A stretch of 64,000 bases of DNA from BOG-908 sp965199235 (GTDB lineage: Bacteria; Pseudomonadota; Alphaproteobacteria; Acetobacterales; Acetobacteraceae). The notes beneath the pieces are model-generated. The model had not been told where the DNA came from. It did no database searches and worked only from the letters and a program-made list of their open reading frames with translations. Shown piece after piece: positions 24,386-32,950 of the stretch. The position numbers and the translations under genes were made by a program. The stretch is taken from the NCBI GenBank assembly GCA_965199235.1, contig CBDAQU010000002.1:1550001-1614000 (forward strand), written 5' to 3'. Within the stretch, counting starts at the first letter, position 1; every line of letters starts with the position of its first letter.

Positions 24386-26158
24386 ATGAAGCGTCGCGGA
24401 TTTTTAACGGGTTTGGCAGCCGGCACGGTCGGCTGGGTGGCGGGCGGGCGCAGGCCTGTGGGCAGCAGCGCAACGCAGGCCTACGCCGACCCGGTTCCCT
24501 TCATCGCCTCGGCCGAGGCGGCGACGCCTGCCGGGCTGTTCGTGGTGGACGAGGCAGCGACCGCGTTGAGCGGGCGGGCGACCTTCCCGCAAAGCGTGGC
24601 CGCCGGCGACCCGAACCCGCATGGCGCGGTGATCTGGACCAGGGTCGCCCCGTCCGCGGTGGCGGGCGGCGAGACGGTGGCCTGGCAGGTGGCCGACGCG
24701 CCCGATTTCGGCGACGGCAGCATCCTGCTGGCCGGCACCGCGCAGGCGGTGCACGACGCAGACAGCACGGTGAAGCTGCCGCTGCAGAACGCCGTGCTTC
24801 GCCCGTTCACCGCGTACTATTACCGCTTCATCGTCGGCGGCGTGTCCAGCCGCACCGGCCGCTTCAAGACCCTGCCGCTGCCCGACGACGCGATCAGCCA
24901 GGTGAAGATCGGCTACACGGTCTGCCAAGACTACAGCAACGGCTTCTACAACGCCTACAAGTTCCTGGCGGAGGAGGACGTGGACTACGTCGTCTTCCTC
25001 GGCGACTACATCTACGAGTACCTCGATGACGGCGTGGGCGGCCCGAACAACGGCCCGGTGCGCGTGGTGCCGCCCTACCCGCTCGGCGGCCAGTACCCGC
25101 AGGGGCTGGAGGACTACCGCCACCTCTACAGGACCTACCGCGCCGACCCCGACATCCAGGCCACTCACGAACAATACGCCTACATCCAGTTGTGGGACGA
25201 CCACGAGTTCTTCAACGACTGCCACCAGGACTACCACGAGGACACCAACCCGCCAGGCCTGAGCGCCACCACGCCGCAGCCGGCCTTGCGGAAGGCGGCG
25301 ACGCGCGCCTGGCAGGAGCACGGGCTGGCCGCAGTGCCCTATAACCCGAACAAGAACTTCGAAGACGAGATCAAGATCTATCGCACGTTCAAGTTCGGCA
25401 CGCTGACCGAGATGATCGTCACAGACGAGCGCCTGTACCGCGACGGCCCACCCTGCGGCGACGTCGACATCGGCGAACGCTACGAGACGCCAGGCTGCCC
25501 GGCACAGTTCAGCCCGAAGCGCACGATGCTGGGCGCCGAACAGAAGGCCTGGTTCCTCAACAAGGTCACCCAGTCCACCGCCACGTGGAAGCTGTGGGCC
25601 AACGAGGTCATGATCAACCAGTATCTGTTCGGCCCGCCGCTCTCGCCGGAGGTCATCTTCTTCGACCTGGACCAGTGGGACGGCTACCCTGAGGAGCGGG
25701 CCGAGATCTTCGCGGCGATCCAGGCGGCGAACGTGAAGAACTTCGTGGCCCTTTCGGGCGACGCGCATCTGTTCCTCGCCGGCTACCTGAAGACGGACTA
25801 CAACGATCCGAACTCCCTGCCCGTGGGAGTCGAGCTCATGGTCGGCGCCATCAGCTCGGGCAACTACCTCGATGCCGGCGTGGACCATCCGGCGCCGCTC
25901 TCCTCGCCGAAGGCCGCTCGCCGCCTCGCTGAAGCCGGGCTGCCAGCCGACTCGCTGGAGCCGCTGATCCTGGCTTACAACCCCAACATGGTGTTCTGGA
26001 ACGGCAGCACCTGGGGCTACGGCGTGCTGACGATCACGCCGGACCAGCTTGTCAGCGTGTTCAAGACGCCGAGCACGATCAAGTCACAGACCTCCACGCT
26101 GAACACGCTGGCGACCTTCACCGTGCCCAACGGACAGGTGATGCTGATCCCGAGCTAG
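24386..26158 (+). CDS. phoD: PhoD-type alkaline phosphatase/phosphodiesterase, Tat-exported
   Basis: 590 residues. The start MKRRGFLTGLAAG is a twin-arginine signal. A PhoD N-terminal domain (FPQSVAAGDPNPHGAVIWTR) precedes the metallophosphatase domain, with metal-binding motifs VFLGDYIYEY, WDDHEFFND and LSGDAHLFL. It hydrolyses phosphate mono- or diesters in the periplasm or outside the cell. The PHO-box-like repeat upstream fits induction at low phosphate. It ends with a terminator at 26178. Confidence 0.9.
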   Translation: MKRRGFLTGLAAGTVGWVAGGRRPVGSSATQAYADPVPFIASAEAATPAGLFVVDEAATALSGRATFPQSVAAGDPNPHGAVIWTRVAPSAVAGGETVAWQVADAPDFGDGSILLAGTAQAVHDADSTVKLPLQNAVLRPFTAYYYRFIVGGVSSRTGRFKTLPLPDDAISQVKIGYTVCQDYSNGFYNAYKFLAEEDVDYVVFLGDYIYEYLDDGVGGPNNGPVRVVPPYPLGGQYPQGLEDYRHLYRTYRADPDIQATHEQYAYIQLWDDHEFFNDCHQDYHEDTNPPGLSATTPQPALRKAATRAWQEHGLAAVPYNPNKNFEDEIKIYRTFKFGTLTEMIVTDERLYRDGPPCGDVDIGERYETPGCPAQFSPKRTMLGAEQKAWFLNKVTQSTATWKLWANEVMINQYLFGPPLSPEVIFFDLDQWDGYPEERAEIFAAIQAANVKNFVALSGDAHLFLAGYLKTDYNDPNSLPVGVELMVGAISSGNYLDAGVDHPAPLSSPKAARRLAEAGLPADSLEPLILAYNPNMVFWNGSTWGYGVLTITPDQLVSVFKTPSTIKSQTSTLNTLATFTVPNGQVMLIPS

Positions 26159-26177
26159 CCTATCATTCAACGCAACG

Positions 26178-26208
26178 AGGCCCGCGGCCAGCTCGGCCCG
26201 GGCCTTTT
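26178..26208 (+). terminator. Rho-independent terminator after phoD
   Basis: A GC-rich stem, AGGCCCG (26178-26184) pairing with CGGGCCT (26199-26205), is followed by TTTT. It lies 20 bp after the phoD stop codon. Confidence 0.7.
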
Positions 26209-26231
26209 GTGTTGCCAAGATGGAGTGAGAC

Positions 26232-26486
26232 ATGAGGACGATGGCGATCAGCACAGCTGCCTTGGCGATGTTTGCCCTGGCGATAGGCGTCGCGCATGCG
26301 AACTGCGCGCGCGACGTTGCCGACGCGAAGACGAAGGTCGAGCAGATCAAGGACGAGAAGACCCGCGAGCAGGCGGCGAGCTACCTGCAACGTGCAGGCC
26401 GCGAGCTCGACGAGAACGACGAGTTCGAGTGCGAGAGTGCGATCGAAGCGATCGACAAGCTGGCCAAGCCGCCGGCGCCGAGATAG
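26232..26486 (+). CDS. Small exported protein of unknown function
   Basis: 84 residues with a signal peptide (AALAMFALAIGVAHA-NCA) and a mature part of about 60 residues. That part is mostly charged and helical, with Cys near its start and in EFECESA, possibly one disulfide. The ATG is preceded by GGAG. It matches no family I recognise. It lies in the phosphate cluster, but the upstream terminator suggests its own promoter. Confidence 0.6.
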   Translation: MRTMAISTAALAMFALAIGVAHANCARDVADAKTKVEQIKDEKTREQAASYLQRAGRELDENDEFECESAIEAIDKLAKPPAPR

Positions 26487-26518
26487 CGTCTGACCGGGTT
26501 TGCGGTACTACGCCGCGT

Positions 26519-26633
26519 CCAGAGCACTGCCACGCAGATTGGGACAGTCGGAGTGACGAAATTGCTCGTCAAGACAGGGCTAGACCGGTTTGATGTCCGC
26601 CTACTCGCGGGCATCCTGCGCAAAGCGGTCTAG
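26519..26633 (+). repeat. Dispersed intergenic repeat R1, copy C
   Basis: 115 bp from CCAG (26519) to CTAG (26630-26633), the most diverged R1 copy. It retains GTCGGAGTGACGAAATTGCTCG-type sequence and the hairpin GACCGGTTT/AAAGCGGTC with an inner GTCCGC arm. It sits between the small exported protein and the terminator of the convergent phosphoesterase gene and does not touch a stop codon. Confidence 0.8.
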
Positions 26634-26650
26634 CCGAAGAATGGAGAAAC

Positions 26651-26685
26651 CATTGCCCGCGCTGCCTCATGCAGCGCGGGCAATG
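26651..26685 (-). terminator. Strong hairpin between convergent genes
   Basis: A perfect 15-bp stem with a 5-base loop: CATTGCCCGCGCTGC and GCAGCGCGGGCAATG. It lies 7 bp beyond the phosphoesterase stop codon on the reverse strand and is followed there by GTTTCTCC. Probably the terminator of that gene. Confidence 0.7.
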
Positions 26686-26692
26686 AACCTGG

Positions 26693-28831
26693 CTACTTCC
26701 CGGCCAGGCCGCGCATCTGCGCGATCAGCTGGTTGGCGGCCCTGGTGTAACCCTCGGCCGTTTTCGCATCGAACACGGCGCCGTTGAACGTGGCGTTGTC
26801 GATGTAGCTCCTGATCGTGCCGGCCAGCGCGTCACGCTGCGAGGTGAAGGATTGCAGCGTGGAGACGTAGTTCGCGTGGGCCACAGGGTCCGACGTGGTC
26901 ACGTTGGGTGTAGCGTATACCAGGCTGTTCACGCCGACCGAACCGAACGGCGCAGTCAGCTGCTTGTAGGCTGCGGCCAGCGCGGTGAAGCTCGCCACGT
27001 TGGTTTCGATGCCGGTCGGCAGGACGGAGGTTTCCAGCTGCTCGACAAGCAGGCGCCCGTCATGTTCGTAGTCGTCCCTCAGGTGCGCGAGCGAGAGGAT
27101 CGTCGGGCGGATGTCGACGTGGTCCGTCCAGGTCATCTTGTCGACGCCCAGATGCAGCACGCCAGGGCCTGCCATGCCGAGCCAGGTCGTCGCGATCTTG
27201 TTCTGGTAACCGCCGTGGTTCCAGGCATAGGTCGGTGCCTCGTACACGCAATCAGAAAGATCGCCGGTGCAGACCGGCGGTGTTGCGGTCGGGTTGTACG
27301 AGGTGACGTAGAAATCCTCCTGCGCGAATGGCGTGAAGCTGGGCGTGCGCAGGGGATCGGCGGTGACCATGTGCAGCAGCTTCATCTCGTTCTGGTCGGC
27401 AAACCGTTCGAACAGCGGGATCGTCTTGCCGCCCATCAGCGGGTTGGGCGTCGTCGTCGCACCCAGGTCGGTTTCGAGCTGGCGAACGACGCTGCTTTCG
27501 GCGGCTGGCTGGCCTTCGATGTAGATGGCCGGCGCCATGTCGAAATGGCTGTCGTACTGGGTTGCGTTGTTGTGCTGCGTGTAGACCAGGCGGCGCTGGT
27601 CGGCGTCGATCTCGCCGATGGCCTGGTAGGTGCATGGCGTCGTGACGCCGTCGCAGCGTGAGGGCTTGCCCTGGCCGCCGACGAAATGGTCGCCTTCCTC
27701 CACGGTGATGACGAACAGCGTGTTCGCCGGCGTGATGCCGTCCTTCTTCAGCCGCGCGAAGAAAAGCTGCCAGCCGAGATCGTAATCCTTCAGCTGCGCC
27801 ACGAAACCCGCCTCGCCCGGGCCGTAGGCGTGCATCTCGCCAGGCGTGTGGTCGTCATGTGCGTCCGACAGGTAGCCGTAGACGACGGGTATTCCCGCCT
27901 CCAGCATCTGCGCCACGTAGGACAGCGTCACTTTGGGGAACATGCCATCGAAACCGGGGAAGCCCGGCGCCGTCGTCGTGGTGCCCTTGTAGACGTCGGT
28001 GTAGAGGATTGGCGCGCCTTCCAGGTCGTTCAGCGACGTCTGCTGGCCGCCCGTGATGGCGGGGACGGTGTATTTGCTGCCGTAAAGCGCCTGGAACCCT
28101 GTGTAGCCGCCCGGTTCGTCCGGCAGCAAGTCGGTGGATGCATGGGCCGCGTTGGCCGCGCAGACCGCGCTGTTCTGCGCGCAGTGCACCGCAATGCCCT
28201 CGAAATCGGCAATGCCGCCGGCGTAGTTGGATTTCGCTTCGGCATATTCTGCGGAGTTGGCGCCGAACACGTTGATGATGTCGGACGTGTTGTTTTCCAG
28301 CTCCATGTCGGCCAGCGCCACGGCACCGAAATCGCACCCTGCGCGCGTGTACGCCACCCACGGGGCGGGCGTGTTCTTGCCGGTGTCGGTGACCAGCACG
28401 GGAGTGCTGTCGCCGGCCGCACCGGACGCCGCACTGGCCGTCGTGGTCCAGTAAACAAAGTCGGATGCGAAGCTGACGGAGCCTGCAGAATTGTAGAAGC
28501 CGAAGCTGTTCGATATCGCGCTGCCCACACGGTCCGGGTATAGGCCGGTGATGCTGTTGAGGATGCCGTCCGCCGTGTGCGAGATCAGCTGCGTGTGGTT
28601 CAGCGAACCGAGTACGCCGTTATCGACGAGAAAGTTGTACAGCGTCGGCATCTGCTCGACGTCGGACGGCACGGACGGCACGTCGCGAATGAAATGCGTG
28701 TTGTCGAACTGCAGGTAGATGACGTGCTTGATCGGTCCCTTCAGCAACGGGCACGACGCGGGCGATGCCGCCATGGCAGTGTTGGCGAGAGCGCCGGCTA
28801 TCGCCGACGCCGCAAGAAGCGCGTTCCTCAT
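26693..28831 (-). CDS. AcpA-like phosphoesterase (alkaline phosphatase superfamily), exported
   Basis: 712 residues with a signal peptide (ending AMA-ASP). The catalytic region starts KHVIYLQFDNTHFIRDVPSV, followed by LISHTADGILNSITGLYPDRVG and later HDDHTPGEMHAYGPGE and VITVEEGDHFVGGQ. This matches the phosphoesterase/acid phosphatase AcpA and phospholipase C group. It should release phosphate from extracellular esters. The ATG at 28831 has a GAGGG site; an ATG at 28849 would add six residues. A weaker PHO-box-like repeat lies 93 bp upstream. Confidence 0.75.
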   Translation of the reverse strand: MRNALLAASAIAGALANTAMAASPASCPLLKGPIKHVIYLQFDNTHFIRDVPSVPSDVEQMPTLYNFLVDNGVLGSLNHTQLISHTADGILNSITGLYPDRVGSAISNSFGFYNSAGSVSFASDFVYWTTTASAASGAAGDSTPVLVTDTGKNTPAPWVAYTRAGCDFGAVALADMELENNTSDIINVFGANSAEYAEAKSNYAGGIADFEGIAVHCAQNSAVCAANAAHASTDLLPDEPGGYTGFQALYGSKYTVPAITGGQQTSLNDLEGAPILYTDVYKGTTTTAPGFPGFDGMFPKVTLSYVAQMLEAGIPVVYGYLSDAHDDHTPGEMHAYGPGEAGFVAQLKDYDLGWQLFFARLKKDGITPANTLFVITVEEGDHFVGGQGKPSRCDGVTTPCTYQAIGEIDADQRRLVYTQHNNATQYDSHFDMAPAIYIEGQPAAESSVVRQLETDLGATTTPNPLMGGKTIPLFERFADQNEMKLLHMVTADPLRTPSFTPFAQEDFYVTSYNPTATPPVCTGDLSDCVYEAPTYAWNHGGYQNKIATTWLGMAGPGVLHLGVDKMTWTDHVDIRPTILSLAHLRDDYEHDGRLLVEQLETSVLPTGIETNVASFTALAAAYKQLTAPFGSVGVNSLVYATPNVTTSDPVAHANYVSTLQSFTSQRDALAGTIRSYIDNATFNGAVFDAKTAEGYTRAANQLIAQMRGLAGK

Positions 28832-28923
28832 ACAAATCCCTCGTTTCATGTGTGGCGTGACACGTTCCGTGAACCGGGCGGCGCACGCGGGGGAACACAT
28901 AGGCGAGGGTGAACGCGTCGGTT

Positions 28924-28941
28924 GTGAACAGTCTTTGACAT
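28924..28941 (-). promoter_or_regulatory. Weak PHO-box-like repeat between phosphoesterase and TonB receptor genes
   Basis: On the reverse strand ATGTCAA, a 4-bp spacer, then TGTTCAC: 7-4-7 geometry like the site at 24348 but with poorer half-sites. It lies 93 bp upstream of the phosphoesterase ATG and 25 bp upstream of the divergent TonB receptor start. Confidence 0.35.
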
Positions 28942-28965
28942 TTTGAAGTCGCCAGCATTGCGCGC

Positions 28966-31710
28966 GTGGGCCTGGCGCACGTGAAGTTTTTGTTTCAACA
29001 GGCGGCATGCATTGATCCGGTGGACGTGCACGGGCAGTTCCCGGGCGTGATCCGCCTTGCCCGCGCCAGCCAGTCCGCCCCGGCCTGCATCGTTTTGCTG
29101 GGCTTGACCGTGTGTCTGCACGCCGTCGCACAACAGGCCGAGCAGGTCACCGTCACCGGCCAGGGTTCCGGCCGCTCGCCCACCACGACCACCATCCTCG
29201 GTACCGACGACATCGCCCGCAGCGGCGTGTCGACCATCGGCGCGCTGCTGGACCAGTTGCCCGCCTTCGGCTCGCAGGGCGTGAACGGCGCCCAGAACGA
29301 TGGCGGGTTCGGCGAGTATTTCGTCGACCTGCGCAACCTCAATTTCGACCGCACCCTGGTGCTGGTGGACGGGCGTCGCTTCGTGCCGAGCGGCATACAG
29401 ACCGACGAGGCGGTGGACCTGAACCTGTTCCCGACCGCGCTGATCGACCACGTCGAAGTGCTTCGCGACGGCACGCAGCCGCAATACGCGGCCGACGCTG
29501 TGGCGGGCGCCGTCAACATCGTGCTCAAGGACCAGACCGAGGGCGTGCAATTGGACGGCTACGGCGCTGCGTCCGGCGCGGGCGATGCAGGCACCGCCGA
29601 CATCAGCCTGCTGGCCGGCCACGGCTTTGCCACCGGCCACGTCACCGCAGGTCTGGCCTACCTGCATCGCGGCCCTGTGCTGCAGAGCGACCGCGACTGG
29701 TCGGCCAACCCGATCGCCTCGATCGCCGGCGGGCAGACGCTCTACGGCAGTGCAGCCTCGCCGGGCGGCCACGCGGTCGGCGCAGGCATCGATGCCCTGG
29801 TGCTGGGCGGCGGCCGGTCGCGGCCCTACAACCAGGCCACCGACGGCTATGATTTCGCGCCTGACCGCTATCTGCAGGGCGGCCTGCAGCGCGAGACCGC
29901 CTACCTGGACGCCGACACGTCGCTCGGCGCAGGCATCACCGGCGACGTCGAACTGCTCTACACCGACCGGCAGGCAACCACGCTGCAGCCCCCGCAGACG
30001 CTCGGGCTGACGGGCACCAGCAAGCATCCCGACGGGTTCGTGATCCCAGGCAGCGATCCGTTCAACCCGTTCGCCGCGCCGGTAACGCTGGAACGCGTGG
30101 TCAGCGAGGCCGGCGCGCAGCCGACCACCACCAGCGGCCCGGTCTGGCGCGTGCTGGGCGGGCTGCAGGGTGCGCTCGGCGCCTGGTCCTGGTCGCTCTC
30201 CTTCGACCACGGGCAGAGCCTCAGCCGTTACGTCACCGGCAACGACATCGACCTCACGCGCGCCCTGCAGACCGCTGGGGCGCTGCCCTGTCCCGAGTCG
30301 GCGGGCTGCGCGGCGGCCGACTGGTTCGGGCCGGGCAGCCTGTCGCGCCAGGCGGTCGCCACTGTCAGCTACACTGGCCGGTCGCGATCGGCCTACGTGG
30401 AAACGGTCGGCCAGGGGCGGCTCGGCGGGCCGGTCCTCGCGCTGCAGGGCGGCCAGGCGCGCCTGGCACTCGGCGCCGAACTGCGGCACGAGGCGGGCTC
30501 CACCACGGTGGACGCCGTGACGGCGCGCGGCGACCAGGCGGGCAGCGACGCAGCGCCCACCCATGGCGGCTACGACACGGCGGAGGCCTACGCCACGCTC
30601 GACCTGCCAGTGCTGCGCGGCCTCTCGTTTGCCCGGTCGCTCGATGCCTCGCTGGCCGCGCGCGGCACCTCCACCAGCCGCTACGGCGCCTTTGCCGCCG
30701 TGCGGGCGGCGCTCGACTACGCGCCGGTGCAGGGCCTGCATCTGCGCGCCGTCAGCGGTACGGCGCGCCGCCCGCCCGCCATCTCCGAAGCCTTCGGCGG
30801 CATCACCGCAAACCCGCAGCCGGTGACCGACCCCTGCGATCGGGCGAGCGGGCTGCGCTCCAACCCTGTGGTGGACGCAAACTGCCGCAGCCTGGGCCTT
30901 GGCCCCGGCTTCACCCAGGCCTCGCCGCTGATCCAGGTCGAGAGCGGCGGCAACCCCTCGCTGCGTCCCGAACGGTCGGAGAACGAGACGCTCGGGGCGA
31001 GCTTCGCGCCGCCCGCCTGGCCGCTCCTGCAGGCGAGCGTGGACTGGTATCACTACAGGATCACCGACTCGATCGACTCGCTCGCCGACACCGATCCCGA
31101 CCTTATCCCGGATGCGTGCCTGGAGAGCGCGCGCCTCTCCAGCCCGCTCTGCGGCCTGCTCACCCGGATCGCCGGCGGCGGCAATGCGGGCCAGATCGGC
31201 AACATTCTCGGGCTGGACGAGAACGTCGGCACCATCAAGACGGACGGGCTGGAGTTCGGCCTGACCCTGACATCGCCGCCCACCGCGCTCGGCCGGCTGC
31301 GGCTGGACTGGCAGACCAACTGGCTGCTTGATTACCGCCTACACAGCCTGGGCGAGGAGGGGTTCGTGCAATACGCCGGCACGTTTCCGGGCCTGTCCGC
31401 GGTCGGCAGCTACGCGCGCGTGCGGTCCCGTGCGGTCGCCTCGCTCGACCGTGGCGACTGGTCGTTCAGTTGGACGGGCCGCTTCATCTCAGGCGCCCGC
31501 GTGCTGGACGAGGACGCACGCGCGCCTTCGATCGTTTATCAGGACATCGAGGCGCAGCGGCGGTTCGGCCGGCTGACCGCGATGATCGGCGTCGACAATG
31601 TGGCCGACCAGCGGCCGCCGACTTTGATCGACGGCGAGACCAATACGGATACGTCGACTTATGATGGTGTCGGGCGGTTGGTGTGGGCTCGGGTGCATAT
31701 CGAGTTTTAA
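28966..31710 (+). CDS. TonB-dependent outer membrane receptor
   Basis: Up to 914 residues. A hydrophobic segment (PACIVLLGLTVCLHAVAQQ) acts as signal peptide, then EQVTVTGQGSGRS (TonB box region), a plug domain with LRNLNFDRTLVLVDGRRFVPSG and YAADAVAGAVNIVLKDQTEG, and a barrel ending in Phe (VHIEF). The form resembles the large receptors of alphaproteobacteria that lack a siderophore-specific signature. No ATG fits the start; GTG codons at 28966, 28981 or 29050 are possible, and the last would shorten the odd N-terminus. Divergent from the phosphoesterase gene. The ligand is unknown. Confidence 0.85.
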   Translation: MGLAHVKFLFQQAACIDPVDVHGQFPGVIRLARASQSAPACIVLLGLTVCLHAVAQQAEQVTVTGQGSGRSPTTTTILGTDDIARSGVSTIGALLDQLPAFGSQGVNGAQNDGGFGEYFVDLRNLNFDRTLVLVDGRRFVPSGIQTDEAVDLNLFPTALIDHVEVLRDGTQPQYAADAVAGAVNIVLKDQTEGVQLDGYGAASGAGDAGTADISLLAGHGFATGHVTAGLAYLHRGPVLQSDRDWSANPIASIAGGQTLYGSAASPGGHAVGAGIDALVLGGGRSRPYNQATDGYDFAPDRYLQGGLQRETAYLDADTSLGAGITGDVELLYTDRQATTLQPPQTLGLTGTSKHPDGFVIPGSDPFNPFAAPVTLERVVSEAGAQPTTTSGPVWRVLGGLQGALGAWSWSLSFDHGQSLSRYVTGNDIDLTRALQTAGALPCPESAGCAAADWFGPGSLSRQAVATVSYTGRSRSAYVETVGQGRLGGPVLALQGGQARLALGAELRHEAGSTTVDAVTARGDQAGSDAAPTHGGYDTAEAYATLDLPVLRGLSFARSLDASLAARGTSTSRYGAFAAVRAALDYAPVQGLHLRAVSGTARRPPAISEAFGGITANPQPVTDPCDRASGLRSNPVVDANCRSLGLGPGFTQASPLIQVESGGNPSLRPERSENETLGASFAPPAWPLLQASVDWYHYRITDSIDSLADTDPDLIPDACLESARLSSPLCGLLTRIAGGGNAGQIGNILGLDENVGTIKTDGLEFGLTLTSPPTALGRLRLDWQTNWLLDYRLHSLGEEGFVQYAGTFPGLSAVGSYARVRSRAVASLDRGDWSFSWTGRFISGARVLDEDARAPSIVYQDIEAQRRFGRLTAMIGVDNVADQRPPTLIDGETNTDTSTYDGVGRLVWARVHIEF

Positions 31711-31711
31711 G

Positions 31712-31752
31712 GCAAGCAGTCCTTTTTTGGGAAAGGACCAAAAACACTTTTG
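31712..31752 (+). repeat. Partial AT-rich repeat R3-b / terminator-like sequence
   Basis: GCAAGCAGTCCTTTTTTGGG, then AAAGGACCAAAAACACTTTTGC, between convergent genes. Stem AGTCCTTT/AAAGGACC plus A/T tracts could end transcription both ways. The AAAGGACCAAAAA block is shared with R3-a. Confidence 0.5.
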
Positions 31753-32865
31753 CTACTGAAGCAGGCCTTTCACTTCGCTGCCGCCGAACACCACCTGGCT
31801 GCGCAGCGCAGGCGCAAACAAACTGTAGAGCGTCTGCGCGTCGCGCTGGCTTGCCGCATCCAGCGCCGCACGATGCCCGGGCGACAGGACGACATCCAGC
31901 GCTGCGGCATTGTCGGTCACCTGCTCGGCGCGGCTCACGCCCATCAGGGTCGAGGTTACGCCCGGCCTGCCGGCGACCCAGGCCAGCGCCACGCGCGCGC
32001 AGCTCTCTCCAGCCTCCTGGGCCACCTGGCGGAGCGCGTCGACGATGCGCCAGTTGCGCTCGGTGAACAGCGTGTCGCCGAACGGGTTGGCGCCGTCCAG
32101 CCGCTTGTCGCCCGCCGGCCGCCTCTCGCCGGGCGCCGCCGCGTCGCGCGGCAGCCCGCCCTGCCTCGGTGAGGCGGCCTCCACCGTTACACGGTCGTAC
32201 TTGCCGGTCAGCAGGCCATAGGCGAGAGGACTCCACGGCAGGATGCCCATGCCGAACTCCCTGGCGAGCGGCACGTGCTCGTCCTCGATGTCGCGGCTCA
32301 CCAGCGAGTAGAAATATTGCAGGGCAATCGGCCCGGGCGCGCCGTGGACGGCGGCCAGGGTCGCGAGCTTGGCCACGTACCAGGCCGGCGCGTTCGACAT
32401 GCCCCAGTAGCGTATCGCACCCGACCGGACGAGCGCCGCCATCGTCTGCAGCAGCTCCTCGGCCGGCGTCACGCCGTCCCACACGTGCAGCCAGAACAGG
32501 TCCACGTAGTCGGTCCGCAGACGACGGAGCGAGCCGGCCAGCGCGGCACGGATGTGCTTGGCGCCGTTGCCGCCCGCGTGCCAGCCCTGGCCGGAGGCGA
32601 AACCCGCCTTCGTCGCGACCACGATCCGGTCGCGCATTGCCCGCTCGGCGATGAAGCCGCCCAGCATCTCCTCGCTGCGTCCGCCGGAATACACGTCGGC
32701 GGTGTCGACGAAGTTGCCGCCGGCCTCGACATAGGCGTCGAACACGGCGCGGGACGCATCCTCGCCGGTGCCCCAGCGCGCGGTCCCGAACGTCATGGTG
32801 CCGAGCGCCAGCGGGCTGACGACAAGGCCCGAGCGGCCGAGCGTGCGGTAATCGGTAAGCGGCAT
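31753..32865 (-). CDS. Aldo/keto reductase
   Basis: 370 residues, an AKR-fold TIM barrel. The catalytic tetrad is visible: Asp and Tyr in TADVYSGGRSEE, Lys in VVATKAGF and His in LFWLHVWD. NADPH-binding motifs lie near LAYGLLTGKYDR and STLMGVSRAEQV. It reduces aldehydes or ketones; the substrate is unknown. It is divergent from a TetR regulator, with two copies of the same palindrome between them, so the regulator very likely represses this gene. Confidence 0.9.
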   Translation of the reverse strand: MPLTDYRTLGRSGLVVSPLALGTMTFGTARWGTGEDASRAVFDAYVEAGGNFVDTADVYSGGRSEEMLGGFIAERAMRDRIVVATKAGFASGQGWHAGGNGAKHIRAALAGSLRRLRTDYVDLFWLHVWDGVTPAEELLQTMAALVRSGAIRYWGMSNAPAWYVAKLATLAAVHGAPGPIALQYFYSLVSRDIEDEHVPLAREFGMGILPWSPLAYGLLTGKYDRVTVEAASPRQGGLPRDAAAPGERRPAGDKRLDGANPFGDTLFTERNWRIVDALRQVAQEAGESCARVALAWVAGRPGVTSTLMGVSRAEQVTDNAAALDVVLSPGHRAALDAASQRDAQTLYSLFAPALRSQVVFGGSEVKGLLQ

Positions 32866-32872
32866 GTCGCAT

Positions 32873-32896
32873 GTTCCATAGCGGTTGCTACGGAAC
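32873..32896. promoter_or_regulatory. TetR-type operator 1 (aldo/keto reductase side)
   Basis: GTTCCATAG, a 6-bp spacer, CTACGGAAC: an inverted repeat of 9-bp arms with one mismatch. It begins 8 bp upstream of the aldo/keto reductase ATG. Same sequence as operator 2 at 32927. Confidence 0.75.
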
Positions 32897-32926
32897 CGCT
32901 AGCAGCCTTGCCGCAAGGAGTCCATA

Positions 32927-32950
32927 GTTCCATAGTGAGCGCTATGGAAC
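32927..32950. promoter_or_regulatory. TetR-type operator 2, overlapping the regulator's start codon
   Basis: GTTCCATAG, a 6-bp spacer, CTATGGAAC: a perfect 9-bp inverted repeat. The right arm contains the ATG (32944) of the TetR gene, so binding would block its own expression. Centre-to-centre distance to operator 1 is 54 bp. Confidence 0.8.

Noticed and set aside
4218..26633. R1/R2 copies as a CRISPR array
   Set aside because: The copies are kilobases apart, lie in both orientations and have no regular spacers; no cas genes are present.
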